Part shown: positions 8,928-18,470 of the stretch, one piece after another
How positions within the stretch are numbered: the stretch's first letter is position 1
How the letters are laid out: each line of letters opens with the position of its first letter
Made by a program: the position numbers and the translations under genes
Notes under the pieces: generated by a model
Told to the model about the DNA's origin: nothing
What the model saw: only the letters and a program-made list of their open reading frames with translations
Databases searched by the model: none
Virus record (IMG/VR): IMGVR_UViG_3300035212_002019
Span: 18,063 to 82,062 of that record
Length of the DNA stretch: 64,000 nt
DNA from: a virus
Strand: one strand, 5' to 3'

Positions 8928-9834
8928 GAATAACGAAAATACCTGACGCTCCGTTGGGAAATTGCATGTCTGTGTGGACCTCCTCACCACACGAACATTT
9001 TTTCTTCAATTCTTTGATACCAAAAGTCATTTTACCAACAGCCGCATTTAAGAATTGGAAAGAAATATCATCAATTTCTTCAAACTCTTTTAATTTAGAT
9101 TTGATACCTTCATAAGTAACAGAAGTTCTACCAGCTAACATAAAAGGAATAATTTTTAAGAAAGAAAGATTTGGAGTTCTTTTTTCATTATTTTCTTTTA
9201 AGATATAGTCAGTAAAAGCTTTTTGAAGACCAATATTTGGCGGAGTTAATTCAAACTCTTTACCATTTACTGTTGTAAAGTGATAAGATCTTGTAGAGTT
9301 ACTAAAGTATCTATCAAGTTTTTCATCGATCTCGTGGAATGAAAAATGGTCTCTTTTCAATTCTAATTGTAATTCTTCTCCACAACCACATTTTGTAGTT
9401 ACTGTTAATGAATTACCTTGTTGAAATGTTAATTCTCTAATTAAGAAAATTAAAAATAATCTATCTTGGTCTTTCACATCAAGATAAGAACCCATCTTAC
9501 CATCTGAATATTTAATTCTAACACAAGATTGAAGAATGTCATTCATTTTTTCAACGATATCGTAAAAGTTTTGGTCATCAACCATTGAGTAAGATTGAAT
9601 TTCTTTTACTTGAGCAGGTCTTACCATAAATACGGTACCTGTTGGGTAAAAAGTACCACATGGAAGTTCTTTAATATCAAAGTTAAAATATTGAAGATCT
9701 GTAGTTCTTGTATTGTCAATTTTTGGTTGCTCTACAAATGGAATATCAGAGTTGTTTTGATTTTTAGAAGATTCTAAATTACCAATATGTTTCTTTAAGT
9801 ATTCTTCTTCACTCATATTATTTTGTTCAGACAT
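8896..9834 (-). CDS. 26: Baseplate hub assembly protein, T4 gp26-like
   Basis: A 312-residue protein. After a polar N-terminus (1-50) comes L-P-x-G-x-x-Y-P-x-G-x-V-F-M-V-R-P-A-Q-V-K-E, then a helical segment ending in D-I-L-Q-S-C-V, then D-R-L-F-L-I-F-L-I-R-E-L. This is the order seen in the T4_baseplate family (gp26). Two CxC pairs, K-C-G-C-G-E-E (about 148-154) and K-C-S-C-G-E-E-V (about 279-286), could together bind one zinc ion. T4 gp26 helps assemble the baseplate hub. A TATAAATA-containing promoter lies 19 bases upstream. Confidence 0.6.
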   Translation of the reverse strand: MSEQNNMSEEEYLKKHIGNLESSKNQNNSDIPFVEQPKIDNTRTTDLQYFNFDIKELPCGTFYPTGTVFMVRPAQVKEIQSYSMVDDQNFYDIVEKMNDILQSCVRIKYSDGKMGSYLDVKDQDRLFLIFLIRELTFQQGNSLTVTTKCGCGEELQLELKRDHFSFHEIDEKLDRYFSNSTRSYHFTTVNGKEFELTPPNIGLQKAFTDYILKENNEKRTPNLSFLKIIPFMLAGRTSVTYEGIKSKLKEFEEIDDISFQFLNAAVGKMTFGIKELKKKCSCGEEVHTDMQFPNGASGIFVIHDAFEAYIKE

Positions 9835-9852
9835 ATAATGTTGTTATTTTTT

Positions 9853-9865
9853 ATTTATATATTCA
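9853..9865 (-). promoter_or_regulatory. Late-type promoter (contains the T4 late -10 TATAAATA)
   Basis: Reads AATATATAAATAA on the minus strand, 19 bases before the ATG at 9834. It includes the exact T4 late promoter core TATAAATA. Confidence 0.6.
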
Positions 9866-9905
9866 TAGAATAGTTACTCCTATGAATTTACCTTATGGTT
9901 ATAAC

Positions 9906-9942
9906 AAAAAAAAAGAGAAAAGTTTTCACTTTTCTCTTTTTT
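9906..9942 (-). terminator. Terminator after tail sheath
   Basis: AAAGAGAAAAG and CTTTTCTCTTT pair around TTTTCA, with flanking A-runs and T-runs, directly after the sheath stop at 9963 on the minus strand. Confidence 0.8.
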
Positions 9943-9962
9943 ATTATAAAATTTATTAATTA

Positions 9963-12900
9963 TTATCCGTTGATGAATCCACCCGCAGAGATAGCACCAG
10001 TTCTCAAGATAGTAATATTGTTTACAATAATACCCATACCCTTGATTGGTTCAACATATGTATCAAGAACACCAATTTGGTTATCAATGATTTCATTAGT
10101 GTTGTTTTCTTCATCCATTTTATTAAAGTAGTTGTATAAACCATTCTTACTTACATAAGTTTCACAGATAACGTCTGCTCTAAGTTTAATTTCTGCTCTA
10201 ATATCAGGTGTATTAAATTTCCATTGGAAGTCTAATAACATTCTTGACAATTCTCTTTCAAGTTCGATAAGAACTTCTCTAACGTGTAAGTATGAAAGAG
10301 CTGAGTCGTAAAGTGTTTGACCTGTATTTTCAGTTTCAATTACGTTTCCTCTGTTTCTCTTGAACACAATTGGGTTCATTTGAGCTTGGTTAATCCACTC
10401 GATATCAGTATTAGTGAAATCCATTTCAGTTGAAACTATATTAGTAATTCTACCATTAGTAACACCTGCTGCGATTGTCCAAGGAGTCATTCCACTTATA
10501 TTTGAAGTATGTTTTCTCATATAAGTTGTTCCTACCCATGCTGCTGGTGGAACTTCAATTGGTCTACCATTATCATTTACAGTTAAGTAAGGCATAAAGT
10601 AACCTACTGCTGTAGTACCTGCTCCGTCACCGAATGAATAAAGGAACGCAGGAGAGCTTTCTGGGTCACCACCCTTAGCAACGTACTCAAGTTGTAAAAC
10701 ACCTTCAGCATTTACGAAAGTAGGAGATGATGAGTTCTTAAATGATTTCATAGAAGGCATATTCAAGATTCCAAGAGCATCTAATCTTTCTCCACAGATA
10801 TCAACTAATTGTTGTTTAGATCTTTCAGTTAAACCAAGACCAAATGAGTCAATTAAATATCTGAAGTCGATTGCTTCTTTATTAGTAATTGCTTTGAATA
10901 AAGGAGTTCCTTTAGCAACTAAGTTAAGTATAGCATTTTGTCTAGTTTCAGTACCATCAGGTAAAGAAGCTTGTCTAATTCTAAATCCTTTAAGAGAGAT
11001 AGCTTTATAAGTAGTAGCGTAGTTATCAATAGGTGTGTATCTAGTTGTTTGATAATCACCACTATAGTTAGTTTTTTCAATTCTAGCATCACAAGTAACC
11101 TCTACTAATGTAGTATCACCAGCATATTGTTTTTTACTTAAAATTCTTGTAAGTTTTCTAGCAACTTCACCAGTTTGTAATACAACTGTTGGGTCAACAT
11201 AAGCGGCTAAGAAGTCACCAACTTTAACCTCAGTGTATCTAGAACCAGTAATAAGAATCTTATTAGGAACTTGAACATATCCTGTAGGAATTTCAATTTC
11301 AACAGTTTGTTTGAAGTTTGATTTAGCTGATTGTACATAGAATGTATTATTAGATACCGTATCAACTGCTTCAATAGATGTAAATCCTTCATCCATGAAA
11401 TCAACTTCTAATGTTCCGTTATTATTTAAGTACATTTTTAAGTAATGTTTCTTTAAGAAATCATAAATAGTACTTACATTTAATACTTCTTCGTAAGCAA
11501 CTTCTTCACTTACTTCATATGCCCAGTAGTAAGCTCCTACTGTACTTGTGTAACCAAGATTTGTAGCTAAAGTAGATGGGTTAGAAGCATTAGTAATTGT
11601 AAATGATCCAGTATTAATACTTGAATCAGGAACAATGAATTGATCATATGTAGCATATGATGGATTTGTATTTGAAGTAGTTTCAAATATTACATAGTTG
11701 TAACCAGCATATGATGAAGTAGTACCTGCGGCAATTTCACCATCTATGAAAATAACATTCATAGTTTCTTGTGCGGCTACTAAAGCTTGTGGTACTTTAT
11801 TAGCATAGAAGTAATCTCCTGTGTTAATAATACCGTCATAAAAATTAGAATAAAATTTAGAGTATCTAGCAACAACACCATCAGTCATAGACCAAACATT
11901 TGAAGTTGTGGATACTTTATCTGAGCCAAGTAAAAATTCATTATCTACTGTGTAGATTACAAAGTAACCATCAAGAATATCACTTAATTGAGCATCAGTT
12001 AAACCAGTATTTAAGATAAATGATTTATTAGATGTTGATGAGCTAACAATATTTGTAATTGTTATAGTAGATAAACTAACTTTATCAAACGCATGATTAG
12101 GTCCTAAACATAAAGTCATTTTATTTTTATTAGCAGAGTCAATTAAATCAACTAATCTATTGAATAATTTGAATCTTCTGTATTGTGCGTAATTTGCTAC
12201 AGAAGGTACAGTATTTGTATTTTCAAATGTAACTTTAATTACACCAGAATCTGGAGTACTTTGAGTTGCGATGTGATAATCATCAGAAGCACTAGTACCA
12301 AAACTAAAGTCTATGAAACCAACTGTGTCAATATTTACATCAGTAACTGTTACTGTTGGTGCTGCGATATCACCATTAGCCATATCAAATTCTACATAAC
12401 CTAATACGATATCACTTGCTGATACTGTAGGTTTTGTAGGTGTTGAACCATAAGCAACACCAGTTGTGTTAGATACTACAGATAATGAACCTGTTGAGTC
12501 TAAAACATAAGCTGATACAAATGATAATGTACCGTATGAAGCGCTATAATCACTAGCACTAATTGTTAATGTATTTCCAGTTACTGGAACCATTTTATCA
12601 CCAATTACAGCGAAAGCGTCAGCAGTAGCTGTGTAAGTTAATGCGATAGAAGCAGATGATGATGTTAAAGTATCTTTAGTTACATCATAAACAAATCCTT
12701 CACCAAACCAAGCAGTTCTGTTATCACCATTATCAATAACACCTGTTTCAGTTGGAACTAAACCAAATGCGTGAGGATCTTGGTTAATATAACCATTTCC
12801 TGTAAATACACCACCTAACAAGGCAGTTACGTTACCAGGTAAGTCTAAAGGCACTGCTGTGATTTCAATTGATTCAGCGATAGTTTCTTTATAAGATAAG

Positions 12901-13868
12901 AATTCTATTTCAGTTTCATTCACACCAGCAACTGTTTGTCCAACTAAGTCTAAAAGACCGTTGTAGTAATCTGTTTCAACTAAATCTGAGTTGAAAGCAC
13001 AGAATACTCCAGTTTTATCTGTATCTCTGTTAATTGTAGTTTCAATAAAAATATTAGTACCATTGGCATCTCTAAAATATGGAATTAAGGACAATCCTTC
13101 GTAATAAGCTAATAAAGTAACATTTCTATCATTAGCAAAGTTTCTAATTTGACTCTTAACAAGACCAGACGCATTGAAGTAAGCACTCCATCTATTATCA
13201 ATAGCCAAGTTTTGGTAGTCAGACCAGTCACCACCTACAACAATAACATCTACTAAATAGTCAGATGCGTAATCGTTAGCGTTAACATATGGCGGAAGTT
13301 TTTCTTGAGAACCATACCATTCGATTAAAGTTCTATCAAAACCAGTTCTAGCACTTTTCACAACAAATACAGTAACGAATCTGTCAGAAAGGTTAGTAAT
13401 ACTAAAAGCTCTTTCAGTATAACCAGCATTTGGTTTAGTTAAATTAATGAAAGACTCAGTATCTCTTTTCCAGAAACCTGTTGTATCGAAGAATCTTCTA
13501 TAAGCTCCATTTCTTTCGATATCATTAATATAACCAGATGATGATGATAATGATTTATACTCAATAGTATCTAATGTATCATCTGTGCTTAAAAGATTGA
13601 TAGCGAATACTGGAGCTGATTCCAACATTTTTTGAATAGTTCTGTGGAAAAATGAACCTTTTCTTTCTAATCCTCTATCAAGTTGACCAAAGATAGACTC
13701 TAAGTCATTGACTGTAGTAAGTCTAATAGGTGTATTTACTGGTCCCTTTTTTGAAACACCAATAACCATATTAGTAATACCCTCAACCACTGGAGTTGTA
13801 ATGATTGAATTGTCAAACTCTTCTATGAAGATTCCTGGTCTTTTGTATTTTCCAATTTGAATTGCCAT
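9963..13868 (-). CDS. 18: Contractile tail sheath protein (T4 gp18-like), double length
   Basis: A 1301-residue protein. The N-terminus (K-Y-K-R-P-G-I-F-I-E-E-F-D, then V-I-G-V-S-K-K-G-P-V-N-T-P, then F-G-Q-L-D-R-G-L) is the usual start of phage sheath proteins. The last 350 residues hold the conserved sheath core: Y-M-P-Y-L-T-V-N-D-N-G-R, P-P-A-A-W-V-G, then N-R-G-N-V-I-E-T-E-N-T and L-L-D-F-Q-W-K-F-N-T-P. T4 gp18 has 659 residues, so about 600 residues of beta-rich, Thr/Ser-rich sequence (roughly 350-950) are inserted and probably decorate the sheath surface. A late-type promoter is 24 bases upstream, and a terminator follows. Confidence 0.88.
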   Translation of the reverse strand: MAIQIGKYKRPGIFIEEFDNSIITTPVVEGITNMVIGVSKKGPVNTPIRLTTVNDLESIFGQLDRGLERKGSFFHRTIQKMLESAPVFAINLLSTDDTLDTIEYKSLSSSSGYINDIERNGAYRRFFDTTGFWKRDTESFINLTKPNAGYTERAFSITNLSDRFVTVFVVKSARTGFDRTLIEWYGSQEKLPPYVNANDYASDYLVDVIVVGGDWSDYQNLAIDNRWSAYFNASGLVKSQIRNFANDRNVTLLAYYEGLSLIPYFRDANGTNIFIETTINRDTDKTGVFCAFNSDLVETDYYNGLLDLVGQTVAGVNETEIEFLSYKETIAESIEITAVPLDLPGNVTALLGGVFTGNGYINQDPHAFGLVPTETGVIDNGDNRTAWFGEGFVYDVTKDTLTSSSASIALTYTATADAFAVIGDKMVPVTGNTLTISASDYSASYGTLSFVSAYVLDSTGSLSVVSNTTGVAYGSTPTKPTVSASDIVLGYVEFDMANGDIAAPTVTVTDVNIDTVGFIDFSFGTSASDDYHIATQSTPDSGVIKVTFENTNTVPSVANYAQYRRFKLFNRLVDLIDSANKNKMTLCLGPNHAFDKVSLSTITITNIVSSSTSNKSFILNTGLTDAQLSDILDGYFVIYTVDNEFLLGSDKVSTTSNVWSMTDGVVARYSKFYSNFYDGIINTGDYFYANKVPQALVAAQETMNVIFIDGEIAAGTTSSYAGYNYVIFETTSNTNPSYATYDQFIVPDSSINTGSFTITNASNPSTLATNLGYTSTVGAYYWAYEVSEEVAYEEVLNVSTIYDFLKKHYLKMYLNNNGTLEVDFMDEGFTSIEAVDTVSNNTFYVQSAKSNFKQTVEIEIPTGYVQVPNKILITGSRYTEVKVGDFLAAYVDPTVVLQTGEVARKLTRILSKKQYAGDTTLVEVTCDARIEKTNYSGDYQTTRYTPIDNYATTYKAISLKGFRIRQASLPDGTETRQNAILNLVAKGTPLFKAITNKEAIDFRYLIDSFGLGLTERSKQQLVDICGERLDALGILNMPSMKSFKNSSSPTFVNAEGVLQLEYVAKGGDPESSPAFLYSFGDGAGTTAVGYFMPYLTVNDNGRPIEVPPAAWVGTTYMRKHTSNISGMTPWTIAAGVTNGRITNIVSTEMDFTNTDIEWINQAQMNPIVFKRNRGNVIETENTGQTLYDSALSYLHVREVLIELERELSRMLLDFQWKFNTPDIRAEIKLRADVICETYVSKNGLYNYFNKMDEENNTNEIIDNQIGVLDTYVEPIKGMGIIVNNITILRTGAISAGGFING

Positions 13869-13891
13869 ATTTTTAATATTTTTTTTTATGT

Positions 13892-13909
13892 TATAGAGTA
13901 TATATAAAA
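13892..13909 (-). promoter_or_regulatory. Late-type promoter for sheath
   Basis: Reads TTTTATATATACTCTATA on the minus strand, 24 bases before the sheath ATG. The trailing ACTCTATA recurs at 34361 and 39590. Confidence 0.6.
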
Positions 13910-13935
13910 TGTAAAAAATGATATTTTTTCTATTT

Positions 13936-14496
13936 TCACTTCTCTTTTGAGATTTTCTTTATATTATCCATCATATTCTTCTCTACATCGAGCATTTTTT
14001 TATTTAATGATGATTGGGCATCAGATATTTCTTTGGTTAACGATGCTATAGAAGCAGCATTTGTTGATATTCTATTAGTTATATCAGTTATTTTGCCAGT
14101 AACGGCTTGCTTTGTAGAGTCATCCTTAGATAATTTTAATTCTTCACTAAAATCATCTTTTTTAACCTTATCATTCGCAATATCTTTTTGAATATTATTA
14201 ACTTTTCTTGTTAAACTAGCAATGTGTAGATACTCAACTAAGAAAGGATTTCTATCCTGACCTGGTAAGGCATCTATTTTACCAACAATCGATTCTATTT
14301 TCTTTTGTAAGTCAGCATCTATTTTGATTGTTAGATATGCGGTGTCTATTAGAGGCTTCTTTGTTTTATATTCAGTAAGTTGATTTTTAAGAGTTGTCAA
14401 CTTTTCTTTAGCCATTTTAATATCTGGTTGGTCTGTTATATTAACATCAAATTCAGCTTCTTCTAAAAAGATTCTATATGATTTTAGGTTCCTCAT
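13936..14496 (-). CDS. Coiled-coil protein with capsid-targeting-like N-terminus
   Basis: A 186-residue protein that starts MRNLKSYRIFLEEAE, very close in form to the capsid-targeting sequence of T4 internal proteins (MKTYQEFIAE). The remainder is helical, with repeated Lys/Asp/Ile heptad-like stretches, and no catalytic motif is seen. Its ATG touches the stop of the upstream 945-residue gene, so both are one operon. Likely an internal or core protein of the head. Confidence 0.6.
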   Translation of the reverse strand: MRNLKSYRIFLEEAEFDVNITDQPDIKMAKEKLTTLKNQLTEYKTKKPLIDTAYLTIKIDADLQKKIESIVGKIDALPGQDRNPFLVEYLHIASLTRKVNNIQKDIANDKVKKDDFSEELKLSKDDSTKQAVTGKITDITNRISTNAASIASLTKEISDAQSSLNKKMLDVEKNMMDNIKKISKEK

Positions 14497-17333
14497 TACT
14501 TTTTCTCCATTTTGGTTTTGGATATATTATCAGCACCCGAAACGGTCTTAAATCCTCCAATTGTTGAAATTCTATCTCCTATTTTTTTATTTAATACAAA
14601 TCTTGTTTTATCTGATGATGTTTCAACATCTTTTGTATTCTCATATAAAGTATAACAGTTTACAACACTAATACTTTCTGGTTTATCTGATAAAGTTGAT
14701 TTAGTATTTGCGTTATTTGATTTTCCATCAAACTTAGTTAAGTATGTTATCTCATAGTCTCCTGTTAACTTAAACTTACCATCTTTTCCTATTAGATTAT
14801 CAATTTTCTTTTTAGTAGCTTTTATTTTATAATCTAAATTTGATTCCTTGCCATCTTCATCTATTTGTTCTTTTCCTTGTTTATTCAAGAATATTTCTCT
14901 TGGAAGATCTCCTTTTGTTAATTTATTAGGTATTCCTGATTCTGTGATATATTTTTGAAAGAAGTAAAAAGATCTTGAATATGTTATATAAGCAATGTCA
15001 CCAACAACTTCTTGTATAAAGAAGTAAACCACACTTTTATTAGTTGATACAGCAAAGAATGATTTAGCTAAATCATCATTTGATTCAAATTTAATAGGAT
15101 CTTTTGTGAAAAGTAGATTTTTGGCTCCAGGTATAGAATCAGCATTTTTTGAATTGCCTTCTTGCTCTTCAGATCCTCCAAAGTTTGTTTTATTTGGATC
15201 ATCCTCTTTATAACCAAAGTACTGATCTAAAAATTTAGCTTGTAACCCTTTAGCATCTTTACCAGTTTTGTAAAGTTCATCACCATCAAGCATATCCGTC
15301 ATGAATTTACGAAGATTTGCTCCTGCTTTATCTATTAAGTCATTACCTACTTTTAATTTAGTACCAATGTTAAAAATTGGTTGATATTTTTTATCTCTTT
15401 GTATATCTAATACAGTATCTTCCCATTGATTAAAAATGGCGTTATTTCTATATGGTCCACCAGACTTGCCAGCAGTACTTGGATCACCTGATCCAAAAGT
15501 AGTATATTCCATAAACACACTATTTGATACTCTACCTCCACTTCTTCCAGATGGAATTACTTGTGTTGTGTGTATTTTATAAGCTCTATTGAAACACTTG
15601 ACAATATCTAAAACAGGATCAATTCCATTTATTACAATAGAATCTTTTCTTTCTTTTTCAATTTTATCAAATTTTTCTTTCATTTTAATAACTTCTGTTT
15701 TTTCCATTACAAAAGCCTTAATATCTATCTTTTTACTCCAATAGTCTTTAATTTTTTGAGATGTAGTCATTGTATCAGGAGCACCAACTTTTGATTCTTC
15801 CTCATTTTCTTCAGTCTCTTCACCTTCTTCAGCTTCTTTTAATAATGATATAAATTTATCATATTTAAATAAAGATGATTCTTTTTTAACTTCTTCTTTA
15901 GGTTTCTCTTCAGTTTTAACTTCAGCTTTTTTCTCAGTAGGTTTTATTGTCATTGTAGATTTAATTCCTTCTACAAATGCTTGTAAGCCTTTACCTGTTT
16001 CTCCTAGACCACCATATAATCCTTCTTTGTCAAATTGTAAAGCAGTTTTAGCAAATCTTGCTATTTTCTCAGCTACAACAATTTTTTTGTTTTTATCTGA
16101 GATTATTTCCATACTTTCTTTATACAAAGGAGTGCTAGAAGCATTTAATGTTTCTTTTTTATCACCAACTAAATATCTGTTGATTTCTGTAAAAAGAGAT
16201 TTAATAACTTCTTTGTTTTTAGAATCTAGTGATTTTGATGTTATATCATTTAAGAATTTAACATCTACACCAACGCCTTTATCTTTTGGTGATTCCAATA
16301 CTTCAATAGCTTTCTTTAACTTAGCAAAAGCTTGTGTTAGATGGTCTTCACCTCCTTTAATATTTGCTCTATCTGGACTTGCGCCATCACCAATAGCTTC
16401 TAATAAAGTATAACTTTCCATTACAAGAACTAAACCAGCAGGCATTGTTTGATTATCTTTTGGATATTTTGCCAATTGAGGGTTTTTAGCTCTAATATCA
16501 GCCGATGCTAATTTTTTTGAATTGGCTTTAGTATTCTTTTGAATCTTTTCAACAGTATCTCCGGCTACAGTAGTGTATGTTACTTTAGTACTTTGTCTAG
16601 TTTCTTTATTACTTAATGTCGTTGTTGCTAACTTAACCTCTTTGTAATGTGATAATATAGAAGTTAATGATTTTAATGTTTTGATCATAGTAGGATACAT
16701 GGATTCTGAAGAATTTGAGCCCTCTCCTTCTTTATCACCCTCTCCTTCTTTATCACCTTCTCCTTCACCTTCTCCTTCACCCTCTCCTTCTTCTTTATCA
16801 GCATCTGCTTCGGATTTTCCACCTTCATCATCCTTAAATTGTTCTAAGAATTTTAAAAATTCTTCTAACTGACTTATTAAACTATCTTTATTTTCAAAGT
16901 CTTCAAAGTTTTTAATATCTGAAATTGCTGCTTTTGTTAAATTTCTAATATCACCTACGCTAGCTTCTTCCTCTACAGCTTTTTGTAAACTATCAAGAAA
17001 AGAAAAAACAGTAAGTCTTTTGAATTCTTTTTTATCCTCTTCTGATAATTCAGCTTCAGCTGAACCACCTAAGAGATCATCAAACGCATATCTTAGTCTT
17101 TTAGCTACGCCTTTTATTCTAACAAGATTAGCACCAATCTTTGCTTTTCTAATAGTAGAGTTTATTAATCTACCTAGTAAAGAGTCACCCCAAGGTATAT
17201 CATTAGCAAATGGTCCGCTATTTTCAACGTCTTCATTTATTTTAACCAAATCTTTATCTTCTAAAGACTTATATTCATCTATTTTGTTTATGCTTCTTTT
17301 AAGGAACTCATCTCTATTACTAAGATACTTCAT
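14496..17333 (-). CDS. Large internal/structural protein with LysM-like domain
   Basis: A 945-residue protein starting MKYLSNRDEFLKRSINKIDEY. Residues about 175-210 are a low-complexity acidic EGEGEG/DKEGEG linker. Residues about 250-310 read T-Y-T-T-V-A-G-D-T-V-E-K-I-Q-K-N-T ... I-R-A-K-N-P-Q-L ... M-P-A-G-L-V-L-V-M, the pattern of a LysM peptidoglycan-binding domain. A second acidic/Lys-rich linker follows around 475-520. The C-terminal 420 residues are unrecognised. It sits upstream of a coiled-coil protein that has a head-targeting-like start. A virion protein that contacts cell wall at infection is plausible but unproven. Confidence 0.55.
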   Translation of the reverse strand: MKYLSNRDEFLKRSINKIDEYKSLEDKDLVKINEDVENSGPFANDIPWGDSLLGRLINSTIRKAKIGANLVRIKGVAKRLRYAFDDLLGGSAEAELSEEDKKEFKRLTVFSFLDSLQKAVEEEASVGDIRNLTKAAISDIKNFEDFENKDSLISQLEEFLKFLEQFKDDEGGKSEADADKEEGEGEGEGEGEGDKEGEGDKEGEGSNSSESMYPTMIKTLKSLTSILSHYKEVKLATTTLSNKETRQSTKVTYTTVAGDTVEKIQKNTKANSKKLASADIRAKNPQLAKYPKDNQTMPAGLVLVMESYTLLEAIGDGASPDRANIKGGEDHLTQAFAKLKKAIEVLESPKDKGVGVDVKFLNDITSKSLDSKNKEVIKSLFTEINRYLVGDKKETLNASSTPLYKESMEIISDKNKKIVVAEKIARFAKTALQFDKEGLYGGLGETGKGLQAFVEGIKSTMTIKPTEKKAEVKTEEKPKEEVKKESSLFKYDKFISLLKEAEEGEETEENEEESKVGAPDTMTTSQKIKDYWSKKIDIKAFVMEKTEVIKMKEKFDKIEKERKDSIVINGIDPVLDIVKCFNRAYKIHTTQVIPSGRSGGRVSNSVFMEYTTFGSGDPSTAGKSGGPYRNNAIFNQWEDTVLDIQRDKKYQPIFNIGTKLKVGNDLIDKAGANLRKFMTDMLDGDELYKTGKDAKGLQAKFLDQYFGYKEDDPNKTNFGGSEEQEGNSKNADSIPGAKNLLFTKDPIKFESNDDLAKSFFAVSTNKSVVYFFIQEVVGDIAYITYSRSFYFFQKYITESGIPNKLTKGDLPREIFLNKQGKEQIDEDGKESNLDYKIKATKKKIDNLIGKDGKFKLTGDYEITYLTKFDGKSNNANTKSTLSDKPESISVVNCYTLYENTKDVETSSDKTRFVLNKKIGDRISTIGGFKTVSGADNISKTKMEKK

Positions 17334-17355
17334 AAATTAATGTAATTTTTTCAAC

Positions 17356-17370
17356 ATATATATTAAAAAA
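17356..17370 (-). promoter_or_regulatory. Late-type promoter
   Basis: Reads TTTTTAATATATATG on the minus strand, 22 bases before the ATG at 17333. Confidence 0.55.
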
Positions 17371-17467
17371 CTTTTATTGAAAATTAGTTAAAATGAATAA
17401 TTATGATTATCTTTGTTTAAGATAATTGATTAAAATAGATTATAAAACAAAAAAATAATAAATAAAA

Positions 17468-17498
17468 TTTGTAAATTCACTAATTATCCTTATATTTG
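17468..17498 (+). promoter_or_regulatory. Host-type (Bacteroidetes) promoter
   Basis: TTTG at 17468-17471, 19 bases, then TATATTTG at 17491-17498. This is the Bacteroidetes housekeeping consensus TTTG-N19-TAnnTTTG. It lies 31 bases before the ATG at 17530. Confidence 0.7.
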
Positions 17499-17529
17499 TA
17501 TAACAAAATAACCACTAAAAGAAAATAAT

Positions 17530-18000
17530 ATGAAATTCGACATCAACAAAGTAATCTGTATCAGCTTAAAGTCTCACAACGATCAACAATTGAAAGCTAT
17601 CTCTGAAGTTTATAAATTAGATTTCAATGCTTTGATTATCGTCAAAGATTGTTCATCTAAAATCTGGGTTGAGGCAGGTGGTGATTGGGTAATTGCTGGT
17701 TGTGATATAGTAACTAATGAATTTAGTGTTTGTGAGAGATTTTGTCCAATCACAAAAAGAGAAAAAGACTCTTTGTTGAAAATTCAACCAATCAAAACTC
17801 CAAAGATGCCAAAAGCCACAAGAGTTGTTGATACTAAAGTTGATAACACTGTAGAAGTTTCTAATGTTTTCATCGAAGATTTAATCGCCGAATTCGACGT
17901 AGTTTTAGATGTAGACACTATCTTAGAAAAAATCAGTGCTACTGGTATGAAGTCTTTGACTAAAGCAGAATTAGACTTTTTGAATAGCCTTAGTAAATAA
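17530..18000 (+). CDS. Unknown protein with rhomboid-tail-like C-terminal motif
   Basis: A 156-residue protein, not recognised as a whole. Residues about 1-75 look like a small alpha/beta domain (V-I-C-I-S-L-K-S, W-V-E-A-G-G-D-W). The linker is basic and Pro-rich. The last 30 residues, with D-T-I-L-E-K-I-S-A-T-G-M-K-S-L-T-K-A-E-L-D-F-L, resemble the short C-terminal tail of Bacteroidetes rhomboid proteases (DUF6576-like, from memory), a motif of host flavour. It has its own host-type promoter and terminator, so it is probably expressed before the late genes. Confidence 0.6.
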   Translation: MKFDINKVICISLKSHNDQQLKAISEVYKLDFNALIIVKDCSSKIWVEAGGDWVIAGCDIVTNEFSVCERFCPITKREKDSLLKIQPIKTPKMPKATRVVDTKVDNTVEVSNVFIEDLIAEFDVVLDVDTILEKISATGMKSLTKAELDFLNSLSK

Positions 18001-18026
18001 AAAAAATCATTTTTTTCCATATTCTT

Positions 18027-18057
18027 AAAAAACCGGGCATATGTCCGGTTTTTTTAT
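18027..18057 (+). terminator. Rho-independent terminator
   Basis: AACCGG and CCGGTT pair around GCATATGT and are followed by T7, 27 bases after the stop at 18000. Confidence 0.85.
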
Positions 18058-18132
18058 TTTAAAATATATTTTTTTTTACCCACCTTTGAAATTTTAATAA
18101 AATCCACGATTGTCGATTTGATAATAAAAAAT

Positions 18133-18146
18133 TAGAATATATAAGA
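18133..18146 (+). promoter_or_regulatory. Late-type promoter
   Basis: TAGAATATATAAGA ends 21 bases before the ATG at 18168. Confidence 0.45.
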
Positions 18147-18167
18147 CATACAAATTCATATTTTATT

Positions 18168-18461
18168 ATGAGATATTCAGAACTAAATTATCGTGGTAAG
18201 ACTTACACAAGTGCTAATGAAATCAACGATATTCTCGTTAAAGAGAAATTCTACTGGCTTATTGACTCAGAGATTGAGAACGCTCAGTTAGAAATAAAAA
18301 ACAACACACTTATATGGAAAAATGGCAGTTTCTACACAGGAGATTGGTACTATGGTATTTTTAAAGATGGTAGCTTCTATGGAAACTGGGAAAATGGTAT
18401 ATGGGAAAACGGCAATTTCGGTGGTAAATGGCGCAGTGGTATTAATCTTACACAGATATAA
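18168..18461 (+). CDS. Small protein with W-x-N-G repeats (MORN-like)
   Basis: A 97-residue protein. From residue 43 it is a string of short Trp/Gly units: W-K-N-G-S-F, T-G-D-W-Y-Y-G-I-F, K-D-G-S-F-Y-G-N-W, E-N-G-I-W-E-N-G-N-F-G-G-K-W. These resemble MORN-type or phage W-x-G-x-F/W beta-strand repeats, which form extended beta sheets. The N-terminal 40 residues are unrecognised. It may be a small binding or scaffold protein. It is followed after 9 bases by the 18471 gene. Confidence 0.55.
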   Translation: MRYSELNYRGKTYTSANEINDILVKEKFYWLIDSEIENAQLEIKNNTLIWKNGSFYTGDWYYGIFKDGSFYGNWENGIWENGNFGGKWRSGINLTQI

Positions 18462-18470
18462 AAAATTAAC

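Noticed and set aside
8673-9834. Lambda G/GT-type programmed frameshift between the gp26-like gene and the small ORF
   Set aside because: Fusion would need a +1 slip, no slippery sequence was seen in the overlap, and tandem ATG codons allow ordinary re-initiation.
16681-16872. Plus-strand Ser/Pro-repeat open frame
   Set aside because: It is the antisense of the EGEGEG tract in the 945-residue protein.
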